Positions 1 to 12,792 of a DNA stretch of 64,000 bases are shown in pieces. Below the pieces are notes generated by a model that had not been told where the DNA came from, did no database searches, and was given only the letters and a program-made list of their open reading frames with translations. The stretch covers positions 60,335,806 through 60,399,805 of the forward strand of contig NC_065531.1 in the NCBI RefSeq assembly GCF_020184175.1, written 5' to 3'. The position numbers and the translations under genes were made by a program. The stretch comes from Aphis gossypii (Eukaryota > Arthropoda > Insecta > Hemiptera > Aphididae). Positions within the stretch are counted from its first letter, which is position 1, and every line of letters starts with the position of its first letter.

Positions 1-1199
1 ATTTTATTCGAACTGCAGGGATAGTTGATTAAATATTACTTATTGTGTGAGTTTTTTTTCGAATCAAATGTATGTTCCACACGAAAAAAAAAATATAACT
101 TCGAAAGCATTGTGTTTTATTTTTATTTTCACTGTAGTTAATTATTTTTTTTTCTTCTAAATGTTCCGATTTCCTTACCCTGTACAAAATAATGACTTTA
201 TAAAGCAGTATCGAAGTATGACATGTTTTTTTTATTCCGTGTTCTTTTTAAGTTTTATACCTGTAGAGTTTTTTCAGTTAAAAATCTTCAGGACCTTACT
301 ATATAAACCTGCATAACTAAGAATATTCCCATGAATTTCGTTTATTTCTAACTTTTAACAAACACTTTTGTTAGTGTGCCTATAGTTTTTTGTCTCAGCC
401 ATATGTCTCCGTGTTTAATTATAATTTAGCGATAAGTTACAACGATTTAGTGCTCCAAACCACTGTTAAAGTGTCATCTAATAAATTAATATCCTGCTGA
501 TTAACAATATAATGACTAATGTGATGGCGCCTATTGTATAGTTTTCCGGTCTATGCACACAATGTATCGGCTTTAAGTATACTTGTCAATTCATATGTCG
601 TGTGTATGGCTGGTCCTGACATTGAATAATATTTCAGGTAATTTATGAATAGTCAAAAATCTGAAGAGTTCATTAAATACAGAAATTAAGTTTTTATTTA
701 TAATAATACATTTCAATTTTCAATTTTTCCATTGCTTGTAAATATATTATTATTATTTACTTTTAACATTATTTGCTATAAATCAATCGTTATTGTTTTG
801 CAATCATGCCAAACATATATTTTGCAATATAATAACGTAGTAAATAATGAATGGAAATATAAAAATGTCTGTACATAAATTATTACGATTTACAGATTTT
901 ATATAATTGTATTTTATAATAATTCTTATTTTTTTATACTTGAGTTAAAAATTAGTAACTGAAAATTCAAAATTCTAACTTCAATAATTTCTTTTTTTTA
1001 TTTTAAATTTACTGTCCACACAAATGATATTATTGATGATGATAGTTATTTTTAAAACAATGTATGGTTACTAGAAAAATATGAATTGGTAATAATTTCT
1101 CGTATAAATCTACCCATCACGACTTCGGCACCTATACTACTTCCTTATTCATTAAATTATATAGTTTACGTCATCGTGAACAACTACAACTGATAGAAC
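1..1199. other. AT-rich non-coding stretch, no gene seen
   Basis: This is strongly AT-rich DNA with many stops in all frames and short homopolymer runs. I see no open frame of useful length, no splice-bounded coding block and no recognisable repeat ends. It precedes the GC-rich island at 1200 and could be intergenic or intronic. Confidence 0.6.
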
Positions 1200-1745
1200 A
1201 AGACATCACTCGCGCCCGTGTGAGTGTGTTTGTAATATTATTATCGCGGCGTAGGCGGCGGCAGCGGCGGCGGCGGCTGCGGTGACGGTCCTGCGATATT
1301 ATTTTGTGTTCGCTATAAATATTCGTAAAACGATAAACGTTCGTGGCGGACGAACCGATCGATTCAAAAGTGCGGCGGGCGCGTTTTGGCGGTGGTCGGA
1401 TTGTCCGAGGTTCAGAGGGGTTGGAGAGCGAGCCGTCCCGACGCCGCCGTTTAATCTATCTCGCGCGCGGCGACCGACAGCTATTGTTTTTAACAATGCC
1501 AGCTGACATTAATTCGCAAACGTTCTGCCGAGACACAGTCGTTTCCCGTATATCCGCGTGTATACAAACGGAGAGCTGATGTTTTCATTTGATCAAAACG
1601 CACAAATATTATTACAACGGCGAACGAACGGGGAAAATAATTTATATTTCGACAAAAGGTGTAGTATAGTATATCACCTGAAAACGACGCAGCTCCGTTT
1701 TGTTTTGGTAACCGTCTCGGCGGCGCGCACAATGTTATTGTAATT
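1200..1745. promoter_or_regulatory. CpG-rich island, candidate promoter or 5' exon region
   Basis: About 550 bases are clearly richer in G, C and CG dinucleotides than the AT-rich DNA on both sides. The block includes a run of GGC/GGCGGC units near 1250-1280 and several GCGCG clusters around 1375-1475. Short frames are open on both strands, but none matches a known protein, and the frame starting at 1343 begins with GTG rather than ATG. In insects such islands often mark promoters and 5' untranslated exons. It might serve the RNA-binding gene downstream as an internal promoter, or a gene off the left edge. I see no diagnostic TATA box or initiator, so the promoter role is inference. Confidence 0.4.
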
Positions 1746-1756
1746 CTCGTGCGGAC

Positions 1757-1785
1757 GTGTGTGTGTGTGTGTGTGCGTGTGTGCG
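1757..1785. repeat. (GT)n microsatellite
   Basis: This is a GT dinucleotide run with a single GC interruption. It lies just after the CpG-rich island. Confidence 0.9.
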
Positions 1786-2209
1786 TTCATCTATGTGTAC
1801 CTTATATACGACCATTGTTATTCGATTGGCTCTCCAGTGCCTCACCAACACGCACGACGTGCATTGAAACTACGCGGTGCGTCGTTGTTATAATATATTT
1901 CACGTATATAATAGGTGCAGTGTATAATATGCGATATGCGAATGTATAAATTATATACGCAATAAAGGCGAATCTGAGTAAATATCCAAGATGATAAAAC
2001 GCATAGTATTGTAATGTATGATATTATCTAATATCTTATAATATACGAAACGCAATAATAACATTACATATAACGTACCCCGACGACGAGGCTTATATTA
2101 TTTTGATAATTGGAACATAATTTGCATATTTTTGTTTTCAAACAACTCGGATACCTACGTCTAATAGTGAATTGTTATAAATCCGTTACAGATAACTCCT
2201 TCATTCCAT

Positions 2210-2210
<1 letters not shown>

Positions 2211-2238
<28 letters not shown>
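2211..2238. repeat. (AC)14 microsatellite
   Basis: Fourteen uninterrupted AC units. Confidence 0.95.
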
Positions 2239-2240
<2 letters not shown>

Positions 2241-5200
2241 GCCGATAGAAGCATAATACAATGTGAATAATTTTACATATTTCGGAGTTCTAATGTATAT
2301 TATTCCTATCTTGTGTTTTCGCTATATTATATATTATACTAAACTGTATTCTCGATATTGTATTTTTAAAGAAAAAAAAATGAAAACGACGATAAAATAT
2401 ATTACGTTAAACTAACAAACCATTATTATCATGTGATTATCGTATATTATATAAATATGTCTATCATTATACTCCTATTTTATCTTAATTTTCATATTCA
2501 TGCACATTTTGTTATGTTACAAAAGTCTGGTAAAGTTGTCATCTATACGTTTCGGAGCTCTGTCAATTTATTTTTGATAAAAAATTAATTTTTACCATAG
2601 ACTTATTAAGAACCTATAAGGGTATAAAAAAGTGCGCAACGGTTTTGTAGTGGTTTAAGAAAATGTTCTATAAAAATCCAGATACGCGAAAGTAAAGATG
2701 GTGTTTTTTTTTTTTAATGCTAAATTGTGAATTAGAGACAAGCGCCATTTTTCCTCTCCTTATCCATTACTATCCCGTCCTTTCGTTAACGCTTTTTAAT
2801 TATCCGTATAATTATATACAGTTTAAACGTTTAGCAGTGATATTAAAATACTTAATGTACAATAGCTAAAAAATGATGCATTGACTTTGTTTCACCGGCT
2901 TATTAGCTAATTTTTAGAGTTCTGATATTGTTTTTAAATTATTTTTGTTATTTACACATGAGTAACCACCAAACCTACCAAAGCGCATATACGCTTATAT
3001 GACGTGTTTCAAACGAAATTCGACAATAATTAAATAAAACCGAAAATTTAATTTTAATTGTGGTGATAGTGTATATATTTTATACTATGCGGGCATATTT
3101 TTCATTATATAGTATATTATATGCAATATAATATATAGCACAAGGTCTTATAGCAGTGGACGAATTTTTCAAAGCACAATATTCTCAACGGGGATAACAA
3201 TTCAATCAATATTTTGTATTCGCTACGTCTCTGTGACAAGAAAATCCATACTGAGATACCGTATTGTCCATGTTTGCAGACCGTTCTCTGAAAACATCGT
3301 ATCCGCCAATTTCCATTGATTCGAATAAGTTTCCAGAAGAGCCTGTTATCAGTGTCTATTAAATCGGGTTTTGTCAAAAATATGTTTTAACATAAACACA
3401 ATGGCAATATAACATTGTGTGAAACAGTTTGCCACCGCTTCGACTGTTTATTATATTATGTATTTATATTTTAGGATAAAGTGATAACTGTATAGAGAGT
3501 GCGTAATTGTTTTGGTGACGTGCGTTAACGCGTGTGAATTTATTGCTAACACGCATCGTTGGTGCTCGACAGTTTTGTTCGCGTTTACGCACATACCCAT
3601 ATTTTTACGATAAAAGTCAATAAAATGGTTTTCTAAAAATTTAATTCAGGTTGCAAAATTTCTTATCAACAATACAATGTTATATATATATATTGATGAA
3701 AATAATTGATGAACATTTCTGTATCGCTCTCCCTTTTTATCAGAGATAGACATCTCTCTACATCTTTTTTTTTTTAACTTGCTCTTTCTCGATTTGAGAC
3801 CAATAAATCTGAAAACAGAGGGAATCATAAACCCTCTTTTTCACTATCTCCCGCTCAAAAAACTCTTTCTTACCCACGAAGCCTGTTGAACCCTTTCCAA
3901 AAACGTAAATTACATCAACTGCACACTCGAGTGAATATTATACGTTATGTAAATATACTATTGGACCACGCGTGTTTGACCCTTTAAATTAATATCACTT
4001 TGCACCGTCGCGGGCGGTAAACTTACGGAGAGTAATGGACCGTCGATACATTCATGCTTTTGAAACAAACTGAAAAGTTATATTATGTGTTTTTCCAACA
4101 GTACATGGCAATTCATCTAAAGGTATACGCTCTACCACGAATATGTCAGATAAATATATGAGGTTAGGTTAGAGTTACGTGTAATATATGAGGAAATAAA
4201 GAAGCCAATATATTTTACTTCATGTTGCTTATCATAGACATTTCTAGATAATTAAAAAAAAAAAAATCTACACAAACTATTTTATATAAGGTTAGACATT
4301 TTGTTTTTTATACTCGGCATAACGTTAAGTGATGCTTGACACTGTATATTATTATATCATCGATTTTTGACAATTACGCTATTTACATAGATACGATTAT
4401 ACAATTAAATTTAACTTTTTCACGACATCATAACTATAAGGGTATCTGTAAAATTGTAATAATAGAATCATCCTGCGAAATCGATTTTGTCACTTTTCCT
4501 ATGTACAATACATAATAATATACCCGGCATAGGAATACATTCACGTGAACCATATTATAACACTGTCCGTCTACATAATAATATGTATCAGCTTTGAAGT
4601 ACTTTCATCGCGCGTCACGGATGTGTCGTCGAGCAAGGTGTTGTCCGTTAATTATTTCAACGTACATCAAAGCTAAGCACGTATGTAACGCAACAACGGA
4701 TTTAATAGGAGAAAAAAAAACTACACATTCGTTTTGTGCATCGACTTTTACAGATATCATGCATAAAGCATTATCGTAGACACGCATCAATCTGTGCCTA
4801 TTGTACCAGAATATACGTATTATACAGCAGCAGAACTATTAATGGGTGAGTGGTGTTTCCGGATTTACAACCCCTTGTAACGTTCAAAACAATTTATTAA
4901 GTAAATTTATTTGATCTAGTGTGTAATAGTTGTGGAAAATGCTATCGACAAAATATAACGGTTTTGTAATAGTTTCGCATTATACTAACAAAAAAACTTA
5001 CACCACGAAACTGTGAAAAACATTTCACACAGAGTATAACCCATCCGTTTGAAAAAAAATCCTGGTTGTGTCAATATAAGTTCGTATATTAATAAATAAT
5101 GGTGGTATATTATATAACATAAACGTTTACCGGTTACAGTAAGTTTTTACGCAGTAAATATTTTAGCTATAACAATAGTGACAATAATATCGAACGACGG

Positions 5201-8200
5201 CAAATCGAAAAATTATTGATTTTCTTCGAAGTTTGAGAACCTAACGTCGGTTGTACACTATAATATAATAATAAACTGTGTTCACTATTATATTTTCGCT
5301 CGAAAAACATCAGAGACGTCGAGATATGTGTGAAGTTGTTCGTCTCTGAACGATGGAAATATATACTGACGTCGGCTGGCGAAATTTAAATGATTACTGC
5401 GCAACTTTATTATATCGTGATAAACAATTACTAGACTTTAATATGCAGCTCAACTATCCATACAAAATTCCGAGAGTTTACACAATCGTTTTCCTCTTTT
5501 TCTCACCCAGCTGTTTTGCAGCGCCTGTACATCTTCTTTTTTTCGTTTTGTACCTTCTACTACAGAAGTCTATTTTTTTTTTTTTTTAGGGGAGAGAATT
5601 TTTATTTCCAAAAAATAATTTAATAAGCCCTTATAAATGAATGATTACTTTAGAATACGAGATACGGAATATATATTTTCTATGAGTAGCTAAGTAAATA
5701 AATAACATAATTAGCCAGTATAATTATTTTTTTTTGTCGTGAGTTAGAAAAAAAATTTTTGAAACATTATGAACCAAAAAGCTTGATACCAAATTGTCAA
5801 CTATTTTTTATAACTATAAAATATAAACATATTGTAATGTTATATATAATAAAATAAATTACATAACTAAGTAGGTACTCAATAATACATTTAAATATAT
5901 AATTCTAAGTAACCTAATAATAAATAAACAAAACTAATTATCACATTACCGCAGTTTTACTAATATTTATTTTAAAGTGGGCCTTAGAAATTACAAATGT
6001 ATACTTAATAATTGTACAGTAACACACTTAATATATACTATATTATTTTTTATTATTATTATTTGTATGGAAACTGAAATATCAAATTGTATAGGCAAGA
6101 AATCGTATAAGAATGTATATTTATCCAAAATTTAAAGTTGATCACAAAAAGCCCGAGAAAAATTACCCAAATGTGTACAAAAATGTTCACTAAAATATAT
6201 AGAAATATAATAAAATCCCTAGGGTGATGGTGGAACCCTAACACTCGCAACATAAATATACCACTGCCTCCTTCCTACCTTTTTCGTCATTTCTGTCTCC
6301 CCTTACGCTCAACAACGATCATGTATGCTCGATCGGGGTTTTGGATAAAATCCGTTTATACACGTACGTTTTCTAGCCTACACGAGTAAGAAAAATCTGC
6401 TGGAGCATTACTGATGCAGCCCCAGCTTAAAACACTATGCGTATTTGCACTTGCACCGTCAAAACACCAATCCAAGCAATATGTTATAGCCCCCCTTGTA
6501 ATTCTAGAGTATGTGACGCCAATATATAACACCACATTACATCGGAGTTATATTATTTTTATTTTTTCATTTTCAATAGGCTCGACATGAAAGAAGTAAT
6601 GTAGGAAACTCTGATTCTCGTTATAGGGCACTGCTTCCAAATTATTTTTGCGACAAAGCAACTCATACTTTCGTTGTTTCGTTAGTCGCAATTTTTTCAC
6701 TTCCATTCGATATTGTAATGAATGACGCGTAGTACGAATTTGAGAGAAAGAATATAATAAATCACTGAGTGATCCACTCGGAACTTTTCTCGTTTGGATA
6801 TTAAAATATTTTCAACATTTAAACACGGCTGTAAACTGGCATTTTTTTTCACTTGTTATTAAATTGTATATACTCGACATTTTAAAAATCTCATTTTGCA
6901 CTGAAAATAAATCCCATGAAATATTATTGTTAATGTAGTTTATTTATAATATAATATATAATGCATATAAGTGTGTGTAAAAGTGAATAAACGCTATAGA
7001 TAATTTTCAAATAATTCGTTTATTCAGTAATTTGAAGCTTTAAAGAAATAAAAATTAATTTTACATGCCAAGTTTTAAAAAGTGATAGACAAAGCTTAAT
7101 ACGAATAATTTCAATGAGAATAATATCTTTCAATATCACACTATATAATGTAATATTTTAATATTTTGCATAATTAAAGTTATACTTCTATTAAGAAACG
7201 TTAACGTGTCTACTTATCGAGTCATTAAAACTTTACGAATCCAAGTTACTATTCCACTAATTGTGCTAAACATGTTTGAAGAATGTATTTATTACACATT
7301 ACACAATAAATGGAATTTTACCACAAAGATTTACATCAGATGTGAAAAGCTATATTTTACATATATCTATATTCTACACATATACACAGACGGGAGGGTA
7401 TCTTTAAAATATTCTTTCGGCATTCAATGAGTAATTTAAATTCTGTTTTTTTTTTTAAATTTTTAACATATCATATTTTGAGAACCGTATTTTTAAATAC
7501 TTAGATAATCTTTTCCATTATCTCAAACACAAATGGCAATGTGATCTATTAAATAATCAATGATAAATTACTCTCATAGAGTTCGTAAATTGGAAAACAT
7601 AACTTTATGTATTATTGATTTATTTATTTATTGTATTATTTTGTGTTCACAGCTTATAAATAATATCTTTTATAAGTAATATTAAATAAAGTTGATTCTT
7701 AAAGTGTATAAAAATTTAAAATTATTGAAAATTTAGTCTTTAAATATAGATATAGGTTAAATGAGAGAGCGTGCTTAGTAGATTTACTATATCACGCTCT
7801 GCATACCTATAACACGACATTGAACACTAAACATGTGTGGTTTTATGGATAAACTTTTAGAATACACTAGAAACAATTAGCAAACAATAGAAGCTGTACA
7901 ATGTTCAAATTATAATCAGTATAATAGCAGCATTACAATATTATGTATCGCTTACGTTGTTCGGTATACCCTTACCTGTGGGGTATATTTATTCCGTAGT
8001 AAAGATAATTCGTCTAAGCATTTAGCACCAAAGACATTATTATCACATTAAAGAAAACCACACGAAAGTGTACTACAGCGATTGTGAAGAGAGTTGACCA
8101 AAACTTACAGTACCTATGAAGTTTTATTGAATGGTTTAGGTCGTGCGAACAGCGTTTCTACAAAACTTGGGAACTCATTCTTAAATCACTACGAACTGCA

Positions 8201-11200
8201 TGTATATTATTAAACTTATTATGTATATGCGAGCCATTACGATATTATGTGAATTATTAGCTTAACCCGGTCTAACAACAATTTAGTCAAAGATCGTAAA
8301 ACAGACGAAAATTTATCGAGCCTCATACTAACATATATAACACTCTGTAAGCATTTTTGTATAATTTAAATAATTCGTCGTAATAATACCCGGTGTATAG
8401 AAAGCATGGATTAAAATGTACGCGCACTCGATATCAGGATTGAATAACAATAATATTCACATGCACACATAATATATATATTTATGTATTATTTAACGTA
8501 GTCAGTATAGTTAATCGCTAGACATTATCGTCCATACACCTATAAACTAACCAAATAGCATACATTTATAACATATATAATATTAAAATTAAATCCGTGT
8601 TTAATACATTATTTTATGTGTGGAACTCGGGGACGCGCACAACCGAAAACAACTCACGACTGAACATCGTAATAATTAACTATTAACTAACATAACAATA
8701 TAGTTTAAGACTTTACGGATTGTTTGCCACCAGTTTTTTCTGGGTTTTGATCAACACATACCATATAAATATATTTTTAATTTTAATAACTCCCATAAAA
8801 AAAAAATATTATTTTTTTGATAAATATAAAAAAATATACAAACAAATAGCCTAAGGAACAAAAGCGTACGCATAAATATTTTAGGCGACATAAAGTGCAC
8901 ATCACAGTGTGAATATAGTTTATGTATATTTACGAGAAATTCTTCAATTTGAGTATACCTGTAATAATAATAATAATAATAACGTGGAAGAAAATCGGTG
9001 ATGATAAAAAAATATATTTACAAATAGAAAATTATAAACCTGTAACTTACGCGATAACAATATTGTAATATATTATGAGTGAAACAAATCTCTGTAGCCG
9101 CGAGGCTATTGTGTTATATACTCGTACATATACATAATATATAATATGTGTATATGTATAGAAAATTGAATATTGAAGGGAGAAAAAATAAAACTTGCGA
9201 GTTCTCTGTGAAAAATTCATAATATTTTAACGCCGCTCTCACACTCGTCTCATTATGTAGGCGCGTTTTTTTTACACTGTTTCCACTTGAATACGTTCAA
9301 CAACTGTTTCCAGCGAGTAATGATAACGTTGTCCCGTTTCCGAGTATATTATTAAAAAAAAAAAAAAAAATGGACAATTCCGAATTAAATATTATAAAAT
9401 TATAATACATAATATATTATAATATAATATCGTGCACACAAGTATAGACATACAACGTATATTGCAAGGTACAGTGAATGGGTAGGTAGTGTAAAATTCT
9501 ATAATTTTATGATTGAACTAATAGCTGTTTTAACGTTATTGCGCTGCATTTATGTGGTGGTTGGTAGTTCACGTACATCTAAAACAAAATGATTAAAAAT
9601 AACTATATATACATTTTAACTACAAAATAATATATTTAAACAGTATTGGTAGGAGGAAGTGAGGGAGGTACTGAATAGTTAAAAATTAAGCCGGATTATT
9701 TTCTAAACTCATTAATAACTGAATTAATTGATGTACCTATTAAAATAACTTAATAATTTTTTCAACTGTTTTAATAAACAACATGTTAAATAAAAATCAA
9801 GTAAATCTAGATATAAGTGGTAATTAAAACAATAAATTTACAATTTACTTATGTTTAAACCAAGTTAAGTTTATATTTTTTATTATATAAATCTTTAACT
9901 TTTTGAGTTAAATCGTATATCATTTATTAAATTCTAATCGTTTTATGTTGACTGTCTTACGTTAACTTGATTAAATTGTTTCCGTTAAAAATTTAATATC
10001 ATAGTTTATTTTCATCAAATATGTATTTTTTGGGTAGGTACTATTGTTTCGTTAAAATAAGAAGACAGTGTACACTTTAAAATTAAAATTTCTTTAATAG
10101 GTATCATTAATTTAATTTAATTTGTTATATTTGCATGCTCAAAAAATGAAAATCAAAATAATAACACTTCAAGAATAAATATTTTAAAGTGATATACTAT
10201 TAGTATTAAAATTTAAAATAATAATTATTATAACCTAATATGCTTGTATTGTAGAATTTAGTTTTCTCCATTCTCTCATTTATTATTAAAACATGATACT
10301 ATAATAAAATACAATGTCGTGTGTATATTACAAATATATGTATAGTTTTTTATATAGGTAGTCGATTTGTATTTTATGTTTAAAACTGTTTTTGGAAACG
10401 AGAATGGCAAACATATATATGTTTCACTGCGATTCGACGGGACTAGAAAGGGGTAAGAATATTGGTGCTTACGGCACGACGGCAATGGGTTGTTTCATTT
10501 CCATGATGAACAAAAACCTTCGTCGATGGAAATCTTCCGCCGAGATAGTGGCTATAATTTATATCCATATGGTTAAACTACTACCGTACCCCCCCGTGAC
10601 CGAGATTATTATCAGAATATGAGCAGATACGTATACAGAGCGATTATGTTATCAAACAATACTCATTATTTCAAAATGTATTGACGTGTTTGAATAAACA
10701 ATTTTTATAATTTCTAGTACAAATAAAACAACATTAAAAAAAAAAATTGTTAATAGTTTACTACTTTAAATGACAACATACAATATTAATTTTAGTTTCA
10801 TATTCTGAAGTAAAATATTTTTAAGAACATTTTGTATATTATAAAAATTGAAATTTGGACAAGTAGTTTATGATTTATATGTATTTAAAGTTTAAGTGAG
10901 CAGAGTCATGAGGTACGTGGTTATGCCATACAATTTTGGTCTAATACTCAGCTTAACAGAACTTTAAATATCTATAATTCGTAAACTATTCGTCCGAATT
11001 ACGATTTTCATGTATTGAAATACTCCGAAAAATATTTAACCTTGGAAAATGAAATTAAAGAGATATATTGTTATTCAAAAAAGTTAAATCCATAAAATTG
11101 TAACAAAAAAAATGTTTAAAAATGATATTTTATTTGAATTTCAAAATTATTATTATTATTTTTTTTTAAGTCAATAAATTAAGAAATAATGAGTATCGTT

Positions 11201-11830
11201 CAATAACAGAATCACCCAATATACATAAATTATTGTTAAACAACATAATTATATATTTCGAAATACAGTTATTATAGTGCTATGACTCACTCAGTCTCGT
11301 AATAACAACTGTCTCATCGGCCACGACCATTTAAATATATTAAATAGGTATAAAATACTATGACGCACTTTAACGCCATCGAATCAAGTACACGTTTTAC
11401 TTCACTTTCAATTGAAAAAGTTTTTTTTTTTGTCCACTGGTGTCTCGTTTTTAACGATGACATAGAATTGTTTATTCGAGTCCGTTCTAATATTTAGATT
11501 GTCGCAAGTTTCGCGTTTTCATCTTTATTGTCATTGCTTTTTATTTTGTTCTTTTGTTATATCTCACTAGCAGGGTAATATTGTGCTCGGTACATTTTGT
11601 AGTGCTTATCATATAAATATTAGTGTAATATCATTTTCTATTGCGTACTGCTGTAGTTTTGCGTGAGACCAAGTATATTTTTAACTGTGATATAATAAAA
11701 CAGGGAAAATACTGTAACTGACGACACGAGGGTTGAACCACGAATTTCCTACCGATCAGCCGCTGGTGTATACTTATGGTTGGGTACATGTATAGTGCCC
11801 GCTGCGAGTTTTCGAGTCTCACCCTATAAT

Positions 11831-11850
11831 GTGTGTGTGTGCGCGCGCAC
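11831..11850. repeat. (GT)5(GC)4 alternating purine-pyrimidine tract
   Basis: GT units run directly into GC units. This alternating purine-pyrimidine pattern can adopt Z-DNA under supercoiling. No gene is attached to it. Confidence 0.85.
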
Positions 11851-12716
11851 GAGCGTGTATGTTGAGTATGTGTATGTGGTTTACTGCTCAACGATAAAAG
11901 AGGGGAGAAAAAAGTGTTTTCCCTCCCCCAGTGAGCGTTATGACGTTTGCAGGACAGAAACCGTCCCATCTACGTTTCTCTTTCTCTCTGCAATCGCGCT
12001 GACGCTGTCACTCCATCCCGGTCCCTATATTCCCCCCCTTTCTCACTCCGTATTGAAAACCGTCGTCGTCGTATCGAATTCCCATTACGAGGCGCGCTCA
12101 CAATAATCTAATTTCTCCGCATTTTAATGGGCCCTCTCTCATTCGATTACAACTTACAGCTGCGGTGCGGTGTCGATTTAAATGACCGAGTTTTATTTTA
12201 TTCTATTTAAATAAAGTTAAAAAACGAAAAGTTTTCAAAAGATAAATATGTCTAAACAGTTATTGAGGCTATGTTTTTGGTATTTGCTACCTACAATGTT
12301 TGCGTTCCACGTGGTACTTATTGGTAGGTAATTTTAATTGGCGGAGTAAAATTAAAATTATCTATGCAAACTAAATACTTTTTATGCGATGTAGGTATTT
12401 TATTAACAGTGTTCAGTAGATCGGGGATGAATTTAATTAAAACATTCTGAATGTCAATCATATGTATATAGGTATTATATATTAGTAGAAAAAATAACCG
12501 TTCAGATATTATTAGTTTTAATTTTAGACTTGGTTTATAAGTTATTATAATACTTTTTTTTTGTAAAGTATTATTGATTTATAAAATAGTATTTGATTTG
12601 TACTTTTATTGGTCGAGATCAAAGATTAAATAATAATAATTTATAGCCACATACATACTTATAATTCAAAAATCATTTAATTTTAGTAATTAATATATCG
12701 TTTTTTTATGTTTTAG

Positions 12717-12792
12717 GGATTGTCGAGTAGTACGAGATCCACAAACGTTAAAATCAAAAGGCTACGGCTTCGTGTCGTTTCTGAAAAAAGCT
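12717..12792 (+). CDS. TIAR exon: RRM2 centre with RNP1
   Basis: The exon follows a T-rich tract and TTTTAG and ends before GTAAGT. One leading base completes a split codon. The next 25 codons read DCRVVRDPQTLKSKGYGFVS then FLKKA. This matches the TIA-1/TIAR RRM2 stretch around its RNP1 motif. The human proteins, as I recall them, have exon borders at equivalent places (before the DxRVV segment and after the residues following RNP1), so intron positions look conserved. The preceding exon, with RNP2 of RRM2, is not seen in the window. An eight-T run begins about 20 bases after the donor. Confidence 0.95.

Larger units (their letters stand above)
1746..12716. other. AT-rich non-coding region upstream of the first visible TIAR exon
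   Basis: Eleven kilobases of AT-rich sequence hold microsatellites (1757-1785, 2211-2238, 11831-11850), poly(A/T) runs and short frames that look random. I looked on the + strand for RRM1-type coding blocks (YVGNL, IFVGDL, FVEF, NWA motifs) and found none. The region ends at the TTTTAG acceptor before 12717 and is probably, at least in part, the intron that precedes the exon at 12717. Confidence 0.6.

Noticed and set aside
1282..1743. Overlapping short frames on both strands in the CpG-rich island
   Set aside because: All frames are open because stop codons are rare in GC-rich DNA. One begins with GTG, and none resembles a known protein. Reported only as a possible promoter region.
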